From contig NZ_CP031356.1 in the NCBI RefSeq assembly GCF_003355475.1, forward strand, positions 2,604,001 to 2,668,000: a DNA stretch of 64,000 nt, written 5' to 3'. Below, piece after piece: positions 56,407 through 64,000 of this stretch; within the stretch, counting starts at the first letter, position 1, and every line of letters begins with the position of its first letter. The translations under genes were made by a program, and so were the position numbers. The stretch comes from Brachybacterium saurashtrense. Its GTDB lineage: Bacteria; Actinomycetota; Actinomycetes; Actinomycetales; Dermabacteraceae. Under the pieces are notes generated by a model, which worked only from the letters and a program-made list of their open reading frames with translations, was not told where the DNA came from and did not search any database.

Positions 56407-56501
56407 GAGGGCAGCGCCCCTGGGACCAGGTGACCTGTGGGCCGCGCCGTGCGCGGGCGGGCCGGCTGGGGCGCGCCGTGCACGGGTGGGCCCGCGCTCG
56501 C

Positions 56502-56514
56502 CATACTGGCCCCA
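56502..56514 (+). promoter_or_regulatory. Candidate -10 box for a leaderless GNAT transcript
   Basis: CATACT (56502-56507) lies six bases before the ATG at 56514, with no ribosome binding site in between. Leaderless transcription is inferred from spacing. Confidence 0.4.
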
Positions 56515-57017
56515 TGCCCCTGGAGTTCCCGCTGCGCAGCGCGCGCCTCGACCTGCGCCCCGTCGAGGAGGCGGACCTGGACGCCCTGCTGCAGGTCTAC
56601 GGGGATCCCGAGGTGATGCGGCACGTCGGCGAGGGCCGCCCCGTGGACCGAGCCGGGGCGGCGGCGATGATCGCCGCCTACCGCGCCCATCAGCACGAGC
56701 ACGGGTACGCGTTCTGGGCCGTGATCGAGCGCGGCACCGGGGAGCTGATCGGCGATGCGGGCCTCGAGCGGACCGAGCACGGCGTCGAGCTCGGGTACAC
56801 CCTGGCACGCTCCCGCTGGGGTCGGGGCCTGGCGACCGAGGCGGGGCGGCTGTGCGTCGAGGCGGCCGACGGCCCGCTCTCCCTGCCGCACCTGGTCGCC
56901 CTCGCCGACCTCGCGAATCCGGCGTCGGCGCGCGTCCTCGCGCACCTCGGCTTCGTCGCCGACGACGTGGTCGAGGCCTACGGACGCCCGCACCGGCACT
57001 TCACCCGGGCGCGCTGA
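56514..57017 (+). CDS. GNAT family N-acetyltransferase
   Basis: This 167-aa acetyltransferase is of the RimJ/RimL-like group. It has ARLDLRPVEEADLDALLQVY, FWAVIERGTGELIGDAGLER, the acetyl-CoA loop SRWGRGLATEAGRLCVE (a variant of the QxxGxG/A motif) and LANPASARVLAHLGFV. Such enzymes acetylate small molecules or protein N-termini; the substrate is unknown. It is a single gene divergent from lrgAB. Confidence 0.85.
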   Translation: MPLEFPLRSARLDLRPVEEADLDALLQVYGDPEVMRHVGEGRPVDRAGAAAMIAAYRAHQHEHGYAFWAVIERGTGELIGDAGLERTEHGVELGYTLARSRWGRGLATEAGRLCVEAADGPLSLPHLVALADLANPASARVLAHLGFVADDVVEAYGRPHRHFTRAR

Positions 57018-57097
57018 GACGGGGGCAGCAGTCGCCGGCCGGCCCGTGTCCGTCAGGACGCGGGGCCCGTCGAGGCGCGGACGGTGTGCCGGGACGT

Positions 57098-57661
57098 TCA
57101 GCCCGCCGGGGTGGTGACCCGTCCGCGGTCCCAGGTGCCGTCCGCCGCGCGCCGGTACCCGAGGCGCACGTGCCGGCGATCCATTCGCGACTGCGTGAAC
57201 TCGTACCAGGAGGGCTGCAGGGCGTAGACCTGCCAGTCCGGGTTCGGGGACCCGTCGAAGGTGGGGCGGGTGGCCCAGTCCGCCTGAGAGGTCTCCTCGT
57301 CCAGGGCGACGACCGCGCCGCCCACCTGCACCTGTCGCCCGCTCTCGCGCCAGAAGAACGTCATCGACGCGCGGGGATCGGCGGCGAGCTGCTGCCCCTT
57401 GCGGGAGCTGCGGTGGGTGGAGACGTGCAGCCCGCGCTCGTCGAGGTCCTTGAGGATGAGGGTGCGGCCGACGGGCCCACCGTCCTCCCCCAGGGTCTGG
57501 AAGGTCATGGCGTGCGGCTGGCGGGCACCGGCCGCGATCGCCTCCTCGAGCCAGGCCAGCAGCAGCGCGGCCGGATCCTGCGGCGCGGTGTCCGGGTCGA
57601 GATCAGGCATGTCCTCGGGGAACGACGGCAGGGCGCGGAGACGGGAGGCGAGATCGCTCAT
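57098..57661 (-). CDS. Pyridoxamine 5'-phosphate oxidase family protein
   Basis: This 187-aa FMN-binding split-barrel protein's central blocks are FQTLGEDGGPVGRTLILKDL and HVSTHRSSRKGQQLAADPRASMTFFW, as in PdxH. The C-terminal part has WYEFTQSRMDRRHVRLGY, similar to the PdxH_C dimerisation end (W-x-x-R-L). Classical PdxH is 210-230 aa and ends in RLaP; here the end is shorter and reads DRGRVTTPAG, so it may be a relative rather than true PdxH. A single gene. Confidence 0.75.
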   Translation of the reverse strand: MSDLASRLRALPSFPEDMPDLDPDTAPQDPAALLLAWLEEAIAAGARQPHAMTFQTLGEDGGPVGRTLILKDLDERGLHVSTHRSSRKGQQLAADPRASMTFFWRESGRQVQVGGAVVALDEETSQADWATRPTFDGSPNPDWQVYALQPSWYEFTQSRMDRRHVRLGYRRAADGTWDRGRVTTPAG

Positions 57662-57721
57662 GCCCCCATCCTGACGCGTCCCGGGCCCCGCCGTCGACAC
57701 GGGGGTGCCGGCGACAGGGCG

Positions 57722-57839
57722 GCCCGGGGAGTGCCCGCAGGCGGTCGGAGAGGCTTCGGAGAATTGCCGAGTTTCGAGCCAGATCGGCGCCCGAGATGGC
57801 TCAGAATCCAACACTTCCGGGCAGCCCGGGGAGTGCCCG
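57722..57839. repeat. 16-bp direct repeats flanking palindrome 2B
   Basis: GCCCGGGGAGTGCCCG is found exactly at 57722-57737 and 57824-57839, on either side of the palindrome at 57762-57816. The repeat starts are 102 bp apart, enclosing 86 bp. This resembles a target-site duplication, although the repeat is itself GC-rich and partly symmetric. Confidence 0.8.
57762..57816. repeat. Dispersed palindrome family 2, copy B
   Basis: This 55-bp element aligns without gaps to copy A at 56352-56406. The central CCAGATCGGCGCCCGAGATG is identical and the outer arms have diverged, so this copy folds less well. It lies just 3' of the AbgT gene stop. Confidence 0.85.
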
Positions 57840-57843
57840 GGGC

Positions 57844-59430
57844 TCAGCCCAGGAAGATCCCGTTGCCCGGGCCCAGCGGCAGGTCCGCGAAGAAGAACAC
57901 GGCCAGGATCAGCGTCCACACCAGCCAGAACGGCACCACGAAGGGCAGCATGCGGGCCATCAGGGTGCCGAAGCCGGCGCCCGGCTCGTACTTCCGCACC
58001 ATGCCCAGCAGCACGATCATGTACGGGTTCATCGGGGTGATCACCTGGGTGGCGGAGTCGCCCACGCGGAAGGCGGCCTGCGTGAAGGCGGGCTCGTAGC
58101 CGATCAGCGCGAACATCGGCACGAACACGGCGCCCATGATCGCCCACATGCCGGAGCCGGAGATGATGAACAGGTTCAGGCAGCTGGCCAGCAGGATGAA
58201 TCCGAGCACGGCCGCGAAGCCGTCGAGCCCCGAGGCCTCGAGCGCGGAGGCGCCGGTGACGGCGATCCAGGTGCCGATGCCGGACCAGTTGAACAGGGCG
58301 ATGAAGTTGCCCAGGATGAAGGCGAGCACCACGAAGGGCAGCATCTCCTTGATCGCGTCGGACATCATGCGCACCGCGTCGCGGGAGCTGCGGATCGTGC
58401 CCACCACGGCGCCGTAGGCGATGCCCACCACGGCGAAGTACGCCACCACGATGAACACGATCGAGCTCAGCAGCGGCGAGCGGGGCAGGAAGCCGCCCTC
58501 CTCGTTGCGCCAGGGCGATTCGGGCATCAGGAACGCCACCAGGAACACGGCGGTGAGCAGCACGGCACCGAGCACGGCGACCAGCAGGCCCTTGTTCTCC
58601 GCGGGGGTGAGCTCGGCGCGCATCTGCTCGGCGTCGTCCGCCGTCGCCTCGTCCTCGCCCTCGGCGGCGATCTCGTCACGGCTCACGCCCATGCGCACCA
58701 TGCGCGGCTCGACCAGCCTGTCGATGATGAAGCCGGCCACGAAGCCCAGGATCAGCGAGGCCACGATGTTGAAGAACCAGTTCGAGACCGGGTTCACGGC
58801 GGTGAACTCGTAGCCGGGCAGCGCCCCCATCACCGAGGTGGTGATGCCGGCGAACAGGGCGTCGAGCGAGGTGGGGAAGATGTTCGTGGAGTACCCGGCG
58901 CCGGCGGCCGCGAAGCCGCCCAGCAGGCCGGCCATGGGGTGACGGCCGGCGGCCTTGAACACCAGCGCCGCCAACGGCGGCACCACCACGAAGGCGCTGT
59001 CGGCCATGATCGAGGAGATCACGCCCACGAAGCCCACCACGTAGGGCAGCGCCCACGCCGGCGAGGAGCCGAACAGCTTGCGGATCGCGGCGCCCAGCAG
59101 GCCGGAGTGCTGGGCGATGCCGATCGCGAGCAGGATCGGCATCACCGTGACCAGGGGCGGGAAGCCGATGTAGTTCGCACCGAGGTTGGTGGTGAGCCAG
59201 GTGAGGCCCTCCCCGGTGAACAGGCCCTTGATGACGGTGGGCTCCTCCGCACCGGGCACGGAGACGGTGATGCCCGCCCAGGCCATGCCCGTGGAGACCA
59301 CGCCGGTGAGGGCGAACAGGATGAGGAACAGCATGAACGGCTCGGGCAGCTTGTTGCCCGCCCGTTCCACCCAGTTCAGGGCGCGGTCCGTGAGGCCGGT
59401 CGGGGCCGGCGCGGTCTCTGCCGAGGGCAT
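57844..59430 (-). CDS. AbgT family transporter (p-aminobenzoyl-glutamate type)
   Basis: This 528-aa membrane protein belongs to the AbgT/MtrF family. Members import p-aminobenzoyl-glutamate, a folate breakdown product, or export antimetabolites such as sulfonamides. Family blocks include ADSAFVVVPPLAALVFKAAGRHPMAG, GFAAAGAGYSTNIFPTSLDAL, ISGSGMWAIMGAVFVPM and VGDSATQVITPMNPYM. The ATG at 59430 has GGAG 5 nt upstream. An M20 amidohydrolase of the AbgA/AbgB type is encoded 65 bp upstream on the same strand, which favours the import role. Confidence 0.92.
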   Translation of the reverse strand: MPSAETAPAPTGLTDRALNWVERAGNKLPEPFMLFLILFALTGVVSTGMAWAGITVSVPGAEEPTVIKGLFTGEGLTWLTTNLGANYIGFPPLVTVMPILLAIGIAQHSGLLGAAIRKLFGSSPAWALPYVVGFVGVISSIMADSAFVVVPPLAALVFKAAGRHPMAGLLGGFAAAGAGYSTNIFPTSLDALFAGITTSVMGALPGYEFTAVNPVSNWFFNIVASLILGFVAGFIIDRLVEPRMVRMGVSRDEIAAEGEDEATADDAEQMRAELTPAENKGLLVAVLGAVLLTAVFLVAFLMPESPWRNEEGGFLPRSPLLSSIVFIVVAYFAVVGIAYGAVVGTIRSSRDAVRMMSDAIKEMLPFVVLAFILGNFIALFNWSGIGTWIAVTGASALEASGLDGFAAVLGFILLASCLNLFIISGSGMWAIMGAVFVPMFALIGYEPAFTQAAFRVGDSATQVITPMNPYMIVLLGMVRKYEPGAGFGTLMARMLPFVVPFWLVWTLILAVFFFADLPLGPGNGIFLG

Positions 59431-59495
59431 GGGGACTCCAGAGGGGGTCTCGTCGACGACGGTGTCGCCGTGGGGACGGGGATCGGGGGGAGGGA

Positions 59496-60866
59496 TCAGT
59501 CGAAGAAGCCGGGCACGTCGATCGCGCCGCCGGCGGCCTCGAACTCCGCGGTGACGGCGGCGGCGAGCGCCGGGTCGTGGAGGGTGTCGAGCACGGTCGC
59601 GGCGAGGCCGTAGGCCCCGTCGGCCGCGGCGGCGCGGGCGTCCTCGGAGACGGCCCAGGTCGCGAACTCGCGCGTGTGCAGCGCGACCTCGGAGGGCGCG
59701 ATGCGGATCACCGGGTGGATGCCGGGCAGGCGGTAGCTGACGTTGCCGAAGTCGGTGGAGGCGGCGAGGGAGGGCGAGACCACGCCGTGGGGCAGCGGGT
59801 CGCGACCGCGGCGCCGCTGCGCCTGCACCCAGCGCCCGGTGAGCGCCTCGTTGGTGCGCACCGGCAGGGACGGCGGGTGCTCGTCCCAGCGCACGGTGAC
59901 GCCCACGCCGGCCATCAGCGCGGCGCCGCGGGCGGCGTCCTCCACCCGCTCCGAGAGGTCCCGCAGGGTCTCGGGCCGCTGGGAGCGCACGTAGAGGTCC
60001 AGCCGCGCGTGGTCGGGGATCACGCTGGCGCGCTCGCCGCCCTCGCGGATCACCGCGTGGATCCTGTCCGTGGGCGGGGTCTGCTGGCGCATCAGCCCGA
60101 TGCCCTGGTAGAGCAGGCTCGCCGCGTCCAGGGCGTTGCGGCCCATGTAGGGCTGGGCGGAGGCGTGGGCGGTGTGGCCGTGGTACTCCACGGTGAGGGT
60201 GCGGCGCCCCAGCCAGGTCTGGTCGGCGAGGTCGTAGCCGTAGGGGTGCGCCATCACCGCGAGGTCCAGGCCCTCGAACGCGCCCTCGCGGGCCATGTAC
60301 TCCTTGCCGGTGTGGCCCTCCTCGGCGGGGGTGCCCAGGAGCACCACCCGTCCGGGCACGGCCGACGGATCCTCCGCGGCGAGCGCGGCCAGGGACAGGA
60401 ACGCGCCCAGCCCCATCACGGCGATGACGTTGTGGCCGCAGCCGTGCCCCACCCCGGGCAGGGCGTCGTACTCGGCGAGGATCGCGCAGGTGGGCGCGTC
60501 GGCCCGGTGGCCGCCCGCCCCGCGGATCTCGGCACGGATCGCGGTGTCGAGGCCGTGCACCCCGAGCGTCGCCTCGATGCCGTGCGCGGCCAGCACGTCC
60601 ACGATGGCGCGCGCGGAGCGATGCTCCTCGAAGGCCACCTCGGGGTGCGCGGCGAGGTCGAGCATCAGCTCCACCATCTCTCCCGCATCGGCGGCGACCG
60701 CCTGCTCGAGCCGGTCGTGGAGGGCGGCCGCGGCACCGGTGAAGTCCGAGCCGGGATGGGCGGCGGTGCGCATCGCCGCCTCCCGCTCCTCGTCGAGCTG
60801 GCGCAGGTAGGCGGTAGACACCTCGGAATGCTCGGCGCCGTCGCGCGCCATCGAGTGCTGGGGCAT
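59496..60866 (-). CDS. M20 family amidohydrolase (AbgA/AbgB-like)
   Basis: This 456-aa metal-dependent hydrolase has LDLAAHPEVAFEEHRSARAI, the metal-binding EYDALPGVGHGCGHN and the catalytic Glu block GTPAEEGHTGKEYM, then a lid domain (HTAHASAQPYMGRNALDA) and an ending block with FGNVSYRLPGIHPVIRI. Relatives cleave p-aminobenzoyl-glutamate or other N-acyl amino acids in the cytoplasm. The ATG at 60866 is preferred because the longer frame begins with Arg/Gly-rich sequence. With abgT it forms a probable salvage pair. Confidence 0.88.
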   Translation of the reverse strand: MPQHSMARDGAEHSEVSTAYLRQLDEEREAAMRTAAHPGSDFTGAAAALHDRLEQAVAADAGEMVELMLDLAAHPEVAFEEHRSARAIVDVLAAHGIEATLGVHGLDTAIRAEIRGAGGHRADAPTCAILAEYDALPGVGHGCGHNVIAVMGLGAFLSLAALAAEDPSAVPGRVVLLGTPAEEGHTGKEYMAREGAFEGLDLAVMAHPYGYDLADQTWLGRRTLTVEYHGHTAHASAQPYMGRNALDAASLLYQGIGLMRQQTPPTDRIHAVIREGGERASVIPDHARLDLYVRSQRPETLRDLSERVEDAARGAALMAGVGVTVRWDEHPPSLPVRTNEALTGRWVQAQRRRGRDPLPHGVVSPSLAASTDFGNVSYRLPGIHPVIRIAPSEVALHTREFATWAVSEDARAAAADGAYGLAATVLDTLHDPALAAAVTAEFEAAGGAIDVPGFFD

Positions 60867-61188
60867 GCACGACACGGTAGGGCACCGCCTCCCGGCATCA
60901 CGACGACGTTGCCGAGGTTTTCCCGAGGCATGACGCAGTGCACGCGACGCCGCCCGCGACCTGCACCGTCCCCCGCCTCCGCCAGCACTCCTCCACCCCT
61001 GCCGCCGCCTCCGCGAGACCACATGGCGCTACGCCGCCCCACGTCAGGGGCAGGGGCGATACGATGCCCCCCACCACGCCGCGGCGACTCCCAAGCTCCG
61101 TCGCCGCCCGCAGCTGGCGCCCCGTCCCCCGGGTCGCCGTCGGCCCTTCCCCGCGCCGCCCCTGCGGCGCTGTCCCCCGGAGGCTCCC
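60867..61188. other. Divergent promoter region, amidohydrolase / MetP-like
   Basis: No gene is seen in this 322-bp gap. TACGAT at 61060-61065 (in GCGATACGATG) is a candidate -10 for the plus-strand transporter, implying a leader of about 115 nt. CCGGAGG before the ATG at 61189 is the transporter ribosome binding site. No riboswitch was recognised. Confidence 0.45.
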
Positions 61189-62829
61189 ATGAGCGCACCA
61201 TCCCCCTCCCCCACCACCTCCGCCCCGAGAGCGGATCGCGGCGCCTTCGCGGGGCGCACCGCGTTCATCTTCGCGGCCATCGGCTCCGCCGTGGGCCTGG
61301 GCAACATCTGGCGCTTCCCCGCGGTCGCCTACGAGAACGGCGGCGGCGCGTTCATCCTGCCGTACCTGGTGGCGCTGCTGACCGCCGGCATCCCGCTGCT
61401 GTTCCTGGACTACGCGATCGGGCACCGCTGGCGCGGCTCCGCGCCCGCCGCCTGGCGCCGCTTCCGCCGCTGGACCGAGTTCATCGGCTGGTGGCAGGTG
61501 CTGATCTGCGTGATCATCGCGATCTACTACGCCCTCATCCTCGCCTGGGCCACGAACTACACGATCTTCTCCTTCACCAAGAGCTGGGGCGAGGATCCGG
61601 GCGCCTTCTTCGGCGAGTACACCCAGGCGATCGGCGGGGCGGATGCCACCCTCACCATGGACATCGTGCCCACGGTGATGCTGTCGATGGTGCTGGTGTG
61701 GCTCGCGGTGGTGGTGGTGATGGCCCTCGGCGTGCACAAGGGCATCGCCCGCAGCGCCGTGGTGTTCATCCCGCTGCTGATCCTCATGTTCGTGATCCTG
61801 GTGATCACCGCGCTCACGCTGCCCGGCGCGACCGTGGGCCTGGACGCGTTCTTCCGGCCCAACTGGGAGGCGCTGACGCATCCGGGGGTGTGGGTCGCCG
61901 CGTACGGGCAGATCTTCTTCTCCCTCTCGGTGGCGTTCGGCATCATGCTCACCTACTCCTCCTACCTGAAGAAGAAGACGGACCTCACCGGCTCCGGCCT
62001 GGTGGTGGGCTTCGCGAACTCGAGCTTCGAGATCCTGTGCGGCATCGGCGTGTTCTCGGCGCTGGGCTTCATGGCGCAGGCGCAGGGCGTCGCGGTGGAC
62101 GAGGTGGTCGCCGCCGGTGTGGGGCTGGCCTTCATCGCCTTCCCCGCGATCATCAACGAGGCCCCGGCCGGCGCGCTGATCGGCGTGCTGTTCTTCGGCT
62201 CGCTGGTGCTGGCGGGCTTCACCTCGCTGGTCTCGATCGTCGAGGTGATCATCGCGGCATTCCAGGACAAGTTCGGCCTCTCGCGCCTGCCGGCGACGCT
62301 CGGCGTGTGCCTGCCGCTGGCGATCGTCTCGGTGGTGCTGTTCTCCACCACCTCCGGGCTGCCGCTGCTGGACGTGCTGGACAAGTGGGTCAACGAGTAC
62401 GGCATCGTCGCCGCCGCGCTGGTCTCCTGCATCGTGGTGGTCTACCTGGTGCGCGGCATGCCCACCCTGCGCGATCACCTCAACTTCCGCGGCACCTTCC
62501 CGGTGGGCCGGATCTGGCTGCTCTCGGTCGCGGTGGTCGCCCCGGTGGTGCTCGGCGTCTCGCTGATCCTCAGCACCTACGAGCGCTTCACCGCGGGGGC
62601 CACCTATGAGGGCTACCCCGGCTGGTTCGTGCTGGTGTTCGGCTGGCTGATGGCGATCGCGCTGGTGGTCGTCGGCGTGGTGCTGTCGCTGTTGCCGTGG
62701 CCCGCCACCTCGAACCTCCACAAGAACGATTCCGACGGGGACGAGATCGCCCCCGAGGTGGTCAGCGGCCAGGGCCTGACCCCGGACCCGTCGGCCACCA
62801 CCCCGCACGCGCTGCGCTCCTCACGGTGA
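61189..62829 (+). CDS. Sodium-dependent amino acid transporter (NSS/SNF family, MetP-like)
   Basis: This 546-aa neurotransmitter:sodium symporter homologue has the signature GSAVGLGNIWRFPAVAYENGGGAF that binds sodium and substrate, and about twelve membrane segments; AYGQIFFSLSVAFGIMLTYSSYLKK matches transmembrane segment 6. It is followed by a 36-codon gene matching the small subunit of the C. glutamicum methionine/alanine importer MetPS, so methionine and/or alanine are likely substrates. A long hairpin overlaps its stop codon. Confidence 0.9.
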   Translation: MSAPSPSPTTSAPRADRGAFAGRTAFIFAAIGSAVGLGNIWRFPAVAYENGGGAFILPYLVALLTAGIPLLFLDYAIGHRWRGSAPAAWRRFRRWTEFIGWWQVLICVIIAIYYALILAWATNYTIFSFTKSWGEDPGAFFGEYTQAIGGADATLTMDIVPTVMLSMVLVWLAVVVVMALGVHKGIARSAVVFIPLLILMFVILVITALTLPGATVGLDAFFRPNWEALTHPGVWVAAYGQIFFSLSVAFGIMLTYSSYLKKKTDLTGSGLVVGFANSSFEILCGIGVFSALGFMAQAQGVAVDEVVAAGVGLAFIAFPAIINEAPAGALIGVLFFGSLVLAGFTSLVSIVEVIIAAFQDKFGLSRLPATLGVCLPLAIVSVVLFSTTSGLPLLDVLDKWVNEYGIVAAALVSCIVVVYLVRGMPTLRDHLNFRGTFPVGRIWLLSVAVVAPVVLGVSLILSTYERFTAGATYEGYPGWFVLVFGWLMAIALVVVGVVLSLLPWPATSNLHKNDSDGDEIAPEVVSGQGLTPDPSATTPHALRSSR

Positions 62830-62875
62830 GCACGGGCCGGGGGCGAGGCTCGCCGCCCGCCCCCGGCCCGTGCTC
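62828..62875 (+). terminator. Attenuator-like hairpin between the MetP-like and MetS-like genes
   Basis: 18-bp arms at 62828-62845 and 62858-62875 pair perfectly around a 12-bp loop (left arm begins GAGCACGGGCCGGGG). The hairpin begins within the stop codon of the large subunit and lies before the small-subunit gene, so it probably reduces or processes rather than fully stops transcription. Confidence 0.65.
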
Positions 62876-62916
62876 CCCGCGTCCGCTCGACCCCGTTCCT
62901 CTCCTCAGGAGTGATC

Positions 62917-63027
62917 ATGTCCGTCTCCGCGATCATCATGATGTGCGTCGCCATCGCGACCGTCTGGGGCGGCCTCGTCGCCGCCATCGTCAACGCCGTC
63001 CGTCACCCCGAGCCCGACGACGACTGA
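62917..63027 (+). CDS. metS: Methionine/alanine importer small subunit (MetS-like)
   Basis: This 36-aa protein starts at an ATG with AGGAG upstream. It is a single hydrophobic helix (SAIIMMCVAIATVWGGLVAA) followed by a short polar end NAVRHPEPDDD. This matches the MetS family (methionine/alanine import NSS transporter subunit) in size, helix and the Trp-Gly-Gly and acidic tail pattern. In C. glutamicum MetS is essential for MetP transport. It is easily missed by gene finders with a length cut-off. Confidence 0.85.
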   Translation: MSVSAIIMMCVAIATVWGGLVAAIVNAVRHPEPDDD

Positions 63028-63072
63028 GCCTCTGGCGCCGCGAGCAGGCCGCACCCCGAGGCCTCCCGGTGC

Positions 63073-63429
63073 TCAGCCGAGGTCCAGAACGCGGCGGATC
63101 TCCGCGAAGGCCTCCGCGATCACGGTGAAGCGGGCGTAGCGGCCCTGCTGCTCGCGGGTGAGCAGCCCGGACTCCACCAGCTTCTTCAGGTGGTGGCTCA
63201 CGGTGGGCTGGCCGATGCCGAGCGCCTCGGCGAGGTCCGAGGCGCCCACGGAGGTGCAGCCCTGCGCGGCCACGTGGGAGAGCACCTGCAGGCGCATCGG
63301 ATCGGCGAGCGCCTTGAGCATGGCGGCGAGCCGCTGGGCATCGCGCGGACCGATCGGCCCCTCCCCCAGGGCGCAGCAGGCCGGCTCGACGCCGCCCAGC
63401 GGCCGGATCGTGGAGGGAGGCGTGGTCAT
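63073..63429 (-). CDS. arsR: ArsR family arsenite-responsive repressor
   Basis: This 118-aa protein has the ArsR/SmtB winged helix (LKALADPMRLQVLSHVAAQG, ASDLAEALGIGQPTVSHHLK, LVESGLLTREQQGRYARFTV). Counted from MTTPPS, cysteines are at 18, 19 and 58. The C. glutamicum ArsR1 arsenic site uses Cys15, Cys16 and Cys55, with identical spacing, so arsenite (or antimonite) sensing is likely. The repressor should block its own and the divergent ACR3 promoter until arsenite binds. The ATG at 63429 was chosen over 63456, which lies inside the operator region. Confidence 0.9.
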   Translation of the reverse strand: MTTPPSTIRPLGGVEPACCALGEGPIGPRDAQRLAAMLKALADPMRLQVLSHVAAQGCTSVGASDLAEALGIGQPTVSHHLKKLVESGLLTREQQGRYARFTVIAEAFAEIRRVLDLG

Positions 63430-63447
63430 AGCCACCCACGATACATT

Positions 63448-63497
63448 GACACTCATCGATAGACACCCCTACGATGCATATCGACACTCATCGATAT
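63448..63497. promoter_or_regulatory. Candidate ArsR operators
   Basis: GACACTCATCGATA is present exactly at 63448-63461 and 63483-63496, 35 bp apart. The second copy is part of the inverted repeat ATATCGA-N6-TCGATAT (63478-63497). Both lie between the divergent arsR and ACR3 genes. Confidence 0.65.
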
Positions 63498-63510
63498 GAA
63501 GGGATGTGGC

Positions 63511-64000
63511 ATGCCCGCCCCCTCCGCGCCGGCCGACGCCCCGGCCCCCGCCGCCCCGCGCTCCCCCGCCGTCATGCAGGACATGTCGTTCCTGGACCGC
63601 TGGCTGCCGGCCTGGATCCTCGCCGCGATGGCCGCAGGGCTGCTGCTGGGCCGCTTCGTGCCCTCCCTCGGCGAGGCCCTCGGCGCGCTGGAGATCGGCG
63701 GGATGTCCGTCCCGATCGCGCTGGGCCTGCTGGTGATGATGTACCCGGTGCTGGCCAAGGTGCGCCATGACGAGACGGCCCGGATCACCGGCGACCGCCG
63801 CCTGCTGGTCACCTCCCTGGTGCTGAACTGGCTGGTGGGCCCGGCGCTGATGTTCGCGCTGGCCTGGGCGCTGCTGCCGGACCTGCCCGAGTTCCGCACC
63901 GGTCTGATCATCGTGGGCCTGGCCCGCTGCATCGCGATGGTGCTGATCTGGAACGATCTCGCCTGCGGCGACCGGGAGGCGGCGGCGGTGCTGGTGGCGC
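63511..64000 (+). CDS. arsB: ACR3 family arsenite efflux transporter (partial, C-terminus off right edge)
   Basis: The visible 163 codons begin after AAGGGA with a 6-base spacer. Membrane segments start with LDRWLPAWILAAMAAGLLLG. RHDETARITGDRRLLVTSLV and the conserved cysteine block GLIIVGLARCIAMVLIWNDLACG match ACR3/Arr-type arsenite permeases, which export As(III) using the proton gradient. It is divergent from arsR with shared operators. The gene is often also called acr3. Genes such as arsC may follow outside the window. Confidence 0.92.
   Translation, partial: MPAPSAPADAPAPAAPRSPAVMQDMSFLDRWLPAWILAAMAAGLLLGRFVPSLGEALGALEIGGMSVPIALGLLVMMYPVLAKVRHDETARITGDRRLLVTSLVLNWLVGPALMFALAWALLPDLPEFRTGLIIVGLARCIAMVLIWNDLACGDREAAAVLVA

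Noticed and set aside
55044-56999. Large minus-strand protein spanning lrgB and the GNAT region
   Set aside because: Only the part from 55742 downward matches LrgB; the upstream frame is antisense to GNAT and out of frame with lrgA.

Overview
This is a very GC-rich chromosomal segment from an actinobacterium, most likely a Micrococcales member of the Brachybacterium/Dermabacteraceae type. That placement is inferred from codon use, GTG and apparently leaderless starts, a MetPS-type transporter and dense gene packing. No phage, insertion sequence, CRISPR array, rRNA or tRNA was seen. One RNA gene is clear: a small bacterial SRP RNA at about 40.42-40.51 kb, minus strand.

Layout. 0-1.6 kb: a membrane-tethered ECF sigma factor that runs off the left edge. 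1.9-4.3 kb: a small hypothetical protein, adenosine deaminase and a PRC-barrel protein. 4.5-7.9 kb (minus): lysC-asd-tetR, the first steps of the aspartate amino-acid pathway, with a well-placed internal start for an aspartokinase beta subunit. 7.9-10.3 kb: a DUF559 nuclease-like gene between two related 56-bp palindromes. 10.3-16.6 kb: a polyol locus (mannitol-type dehydrogenase, SorC regulator, CUT1 ABC importer) with matching putative operators before the dehydrogenase and the transporter. 16.65-18.8 kb: nadE. 18.96-22.2 kb: a second CUT1 importer; neither importer has an ATPase gene nearby. 22.3-26.3 kb: an ABC-2 exporter pair and a large membrane protein. 26.3-32.5 kb: recR, a GH125 mannosidase, a GyrI-like protein and a very long dnaX. 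32.6-38.7 kb: membrane proteins, a dicarboxylate symporter and an MFS transporter. 38.8-44.2 kb: a TIGR01777 epimerase, SRP RNA, an AGCS symporter, an aldo/keto reductase and DUF779. 44.2-46.7 kb: a nuclease-less relative of the DUF559 gene, next to a 40-bp direct repeat, then a MerR/DUF4188 divergent pair. 46.7-55.1 kb: an FAD monooxygenase, a heterodimeric ABC exporter, KtrAB-like potassium uptake and an epimerase. 55.0-57.7 kb: LrgAB, GNAT and PNPOx genes with a second palindrome family. 57.8-63.0 kb: AbgT with an M20 amidohydrolase, then MetPS. 63.1-64 kb: an ArsR/ACR3 arsenite locus cut by the right edge.

The most unusual signals are (i) two families of 55-56-bp dispersed palindromes, three of the four copies beside short tandem repeats and one bracketed by a 16-bp direct repeat, with one family flanking a DUF559 gene; (ii) the sigma factor / zinc-finger / membrane fusion; (iii) several genes whose -10-like hexamer lies 6-8 nt before the start codon, suggesting leaderless mRNAs. 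All repeat searches and motif counts were done by eye.
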